Shown one piece after another: positions 6,635 to 6,983 of a stretch of DNA of 6,983 nt. The notes beneath the pieces are model-generated. The model was not told the origin of the DNA and did no database searches. It saw nothing but the letters and a program-made list of their open reading frames with translations. The translations under genes were made by a program, and so were the position numbers. Source of the DNA: a bacterium. GTDB taxonomy: Bacteria > ARS69. The DNA lies in NCBI GenBank assembly GCA_025774865.1, contig JALGZO010000493.1:1-6983 (forward strand), written 5' to 3'. Positions within the stretch are counted from its first letter, which is position 1; the number at the start of each line of letters is the position of its first letter.

Positions 6635-6640
6635 ATTCTA
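6635..6640 (-). promoter_or_regulatory. Possible second, proximal nrdJ -10 element
   Basis: TAGAAT, a 5-of-6 match to the bacterial -10 consensus, lies in the only AT-rich patch of the leader. It would start transcription about 90 nt before the ATG. The matching -35 position (CAAGGA at 17 bp) is poor, so this is a weak alternative to the promoter at 6835-6863. Confidence 0.2.
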
Positions 6641-6644
6641 TAAC

Positions 6645-6738
6645 GAACTCTCGACGATCCTTGATGACGCCGACAGCCGGCAAGGCCAGGAAGCGTCTCG
6701 GTCGACTTCCGCTTCCGAACCCCGACCTCGAGAGCTTC
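6645..6738 (-). promoter_or_regulatory. Candidate structured RNA in the nrdJ leader (three-way junction)
   Basis: Three inverted repeats nest as a closed junction. The outer helix pairs 6728-6738 with 6645-6654 (CTCTCGA with TCGAGAG, extended by GAA/TTC past one bulged G). The first inner hairpin pairs GGAAGCG with CGCTTCC (6710-6716 with 6689-6695). The second pairs CCTTG with CAAGG (6681-6685 with 6659-6663), with a GCCG/CGGC pairing inside. It matches no riboswitch class recognised here. GC-rich DNA readily gives chance pairings, so this is a hypothesis. Confidence 0.3.
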
Positions 6739-6810
6739 CGGGCCGCGGTCTCTTCGTGGGGGGGATGATCCAGTGTCGCTCGGTCCGATCCCAGCCAGAA
6801 GACTCGGCTC

Positions 6811-6826
6811 TCACAAGATCTTGAGG
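6811..6826. promoter_or_regulatory. Candidate NrdR box 1
   Basis: TCACAAGATCTTGAGG is a 16-bp near-palindrome centred on AGATCT with a perfect CAAGATCTTG core. It fits the known NrdR-box pattern (aCACwAtATaTwGTGt) at most conserved positions. It begins just past the predicted nrdJ transcription start. NrdR is an ATP-cone repressor of ribonucleotide reductase genes that binds paired boxes. Confidence 0.6.
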
Positions 6827-6834
6827 CACGGCGG

Positions 6835-6863
6835 ACCCTACGCCTCAAGATCTGGTGCGTCAA
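6835..6863 (-). promoter_or_regulatory. Candidate main promoter of the nrdJ operon
   Basis: TTGACG (6858-6863) and TAGGGT (6835-6840) are separated by exactly 17 bp on the minus strand, which puts the transcription start near 6828. The -35 is a 5-of-6 match and the -10 is weak. NrdR box 2 fills the spacer and box 1 lies just downstream of the start, so a bound repressor would block polymerase. The resulting 5' leader is about 290 nt. Confidence 0.5.
6843..6858. promoter_or_regulatory. Candidate NrdR box 2
   Basis: CCTCAAGATCTGGTGC shares the AAGATCT core with box 1. The two centres are 32 bp apart, with 16 bp between the boxes, the three-helical-turn spacing described for paired NrdR boxes. 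The CTCAAGATCTGGTG part keeps the outer C and GTG positions of the consensus. It overlaps the nrdJ promoter spacer. Confidence 0.6.
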
Positions 6864-6983
6864 GCGATTTTCAAATCGGCCTCATCTGGCGTCGTGACAA
6901 ACACTTGGACGTTCCGGCCGCGGTCGGAAGCGCGTCGCGGGCGTGTTCTTTGAGATTAACCCCAAGACGGGTTTCTAGCCATG

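Larger units (their letters stand above)
6541..6983. other. Non-coding region upstream of nrdJ (promoter, NrdR sites, leader)
   Basis: No reading frame here resembles a protein family. From right to left it holds 6864-6983, where nothing firm is seen. Next come a promoter with two palindromic sites (6811-6863), then a predicted transcribed leader down to the nrdJ start with several inverted repeats and one AT-rich patch (6621-6645). The window ends in ATG (6981-6983), but nothing after it is visible and no ribosome binding site precedes it, so no gene is called there. Confidence 0.75.

Noticed and set aside
6638-6829. 63-codon minus-strand frame beginning with GTG at the predicted transcription start of nrdJ
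   Set aside because: The composition is Arg/Ser/Pro-rich as in random GC-rich frames, with no ribosome binding site and no family resemblance. The position match is noted but too weak to call a leader peptide.
6541-6830. Cobalamin riboswitch in the nrdJ leader
   Set aside because: Only a weak partial match to the B12 box (GAGACC near 6750) was seen, with too little sequence upstream of it to hold the rest of the aptamer. No other conserved element was found.
6816-6853. 12-bp perfect inverted repeat (AGATCTTGAGGC / GCCTCAAGATCT) as a terminator hairpin
   Set aside because: No U-tract follows on either strand. The repeat is better explained by two palindromic protein-binding sites at 32-bp spacing inside a promoter.
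6959-6975. Small AACCC/GGGTT inverted repeat near the right edge as a terminator
   Set aside because: The stem is only 5 bp and has no U-tract, and no gene end is visible beside it.

Overview
This is a GC-rich bacterial window (roughly two-thirds GC by eye). It carries five complete protein genes and one partial gene, nearly all housekeeping or redox genes. No rRNA, tRNA, transposon, CRISPR array or phage gene is visible. The organism cannot be named from the sequence. An oxygen-independent, B12-dependent ribonucleotide reductase, a B12-dependent QueG and a ResB-type cytochrome c assembly protein fit a free-living bacterium from a GC-rich phylum that makes or imports cobalamin. One TTG and one GTG start, and -10 elements of the form TAGGNT, also fit a GC-rich genome.

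Layout, left to right. The minus strand at 1-193 holds the N-terminus of a ResB-like membrane protein that runs off the left edge. Divergent from it, at 402-881 (+), is a small membrane-anchored coiled-coil protein ending in a DUF1858-type domain that keeps only one of the two usual cysteines. It meets tail to tail, with an 8-bp overlap, a stand-alone LON-domain protein at 874-1557 (-). That gene is divergent from epoxyqueuosine reductase queG at 1669-2709 (+). queG in turn overlaps by 9 bp the tail of a two-gene minus-strand operon: nrdJ (3178-6537), then a helical-repeat-like protein of unknown function (2701-3174) starting 3 nt after the nrdJ stop.

The most informative non-coding stretch is 6541-6983, upstream of nrdJ. 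It holds two 16-bp palindromes built on AGATCT whose centres lie 32 bp apart, the arrangement expected of a pair of NrdR boxes. One lies inside the 17-bp spacer of a candidate promoter (TTGACG / TAGGGT) and the other just past the predicted transcription start. Between that promoter and the nrdJ start codon is a leader of about 290 nt. Part of it can be drawn as a three-way junction followed by a compact GC-rich hairpin.

Functionally, NrdJ supplies deoxynucleotides under likely NrdR control, and QueG finishes the queuosine tRNA modification. Both use cobalamin but appear to be transcribed separately. The ResB-like gene and the DUF1858-like gene share a divergent intergenic region, which hints at a redox or cytochrome link without proving one. 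The window looks mostly conserved and ordinary. The points worth a second look are the nrdJ control region and leader, the single-cysteine DUF1858 protein, and the unknown gene coupled to nrdJ.
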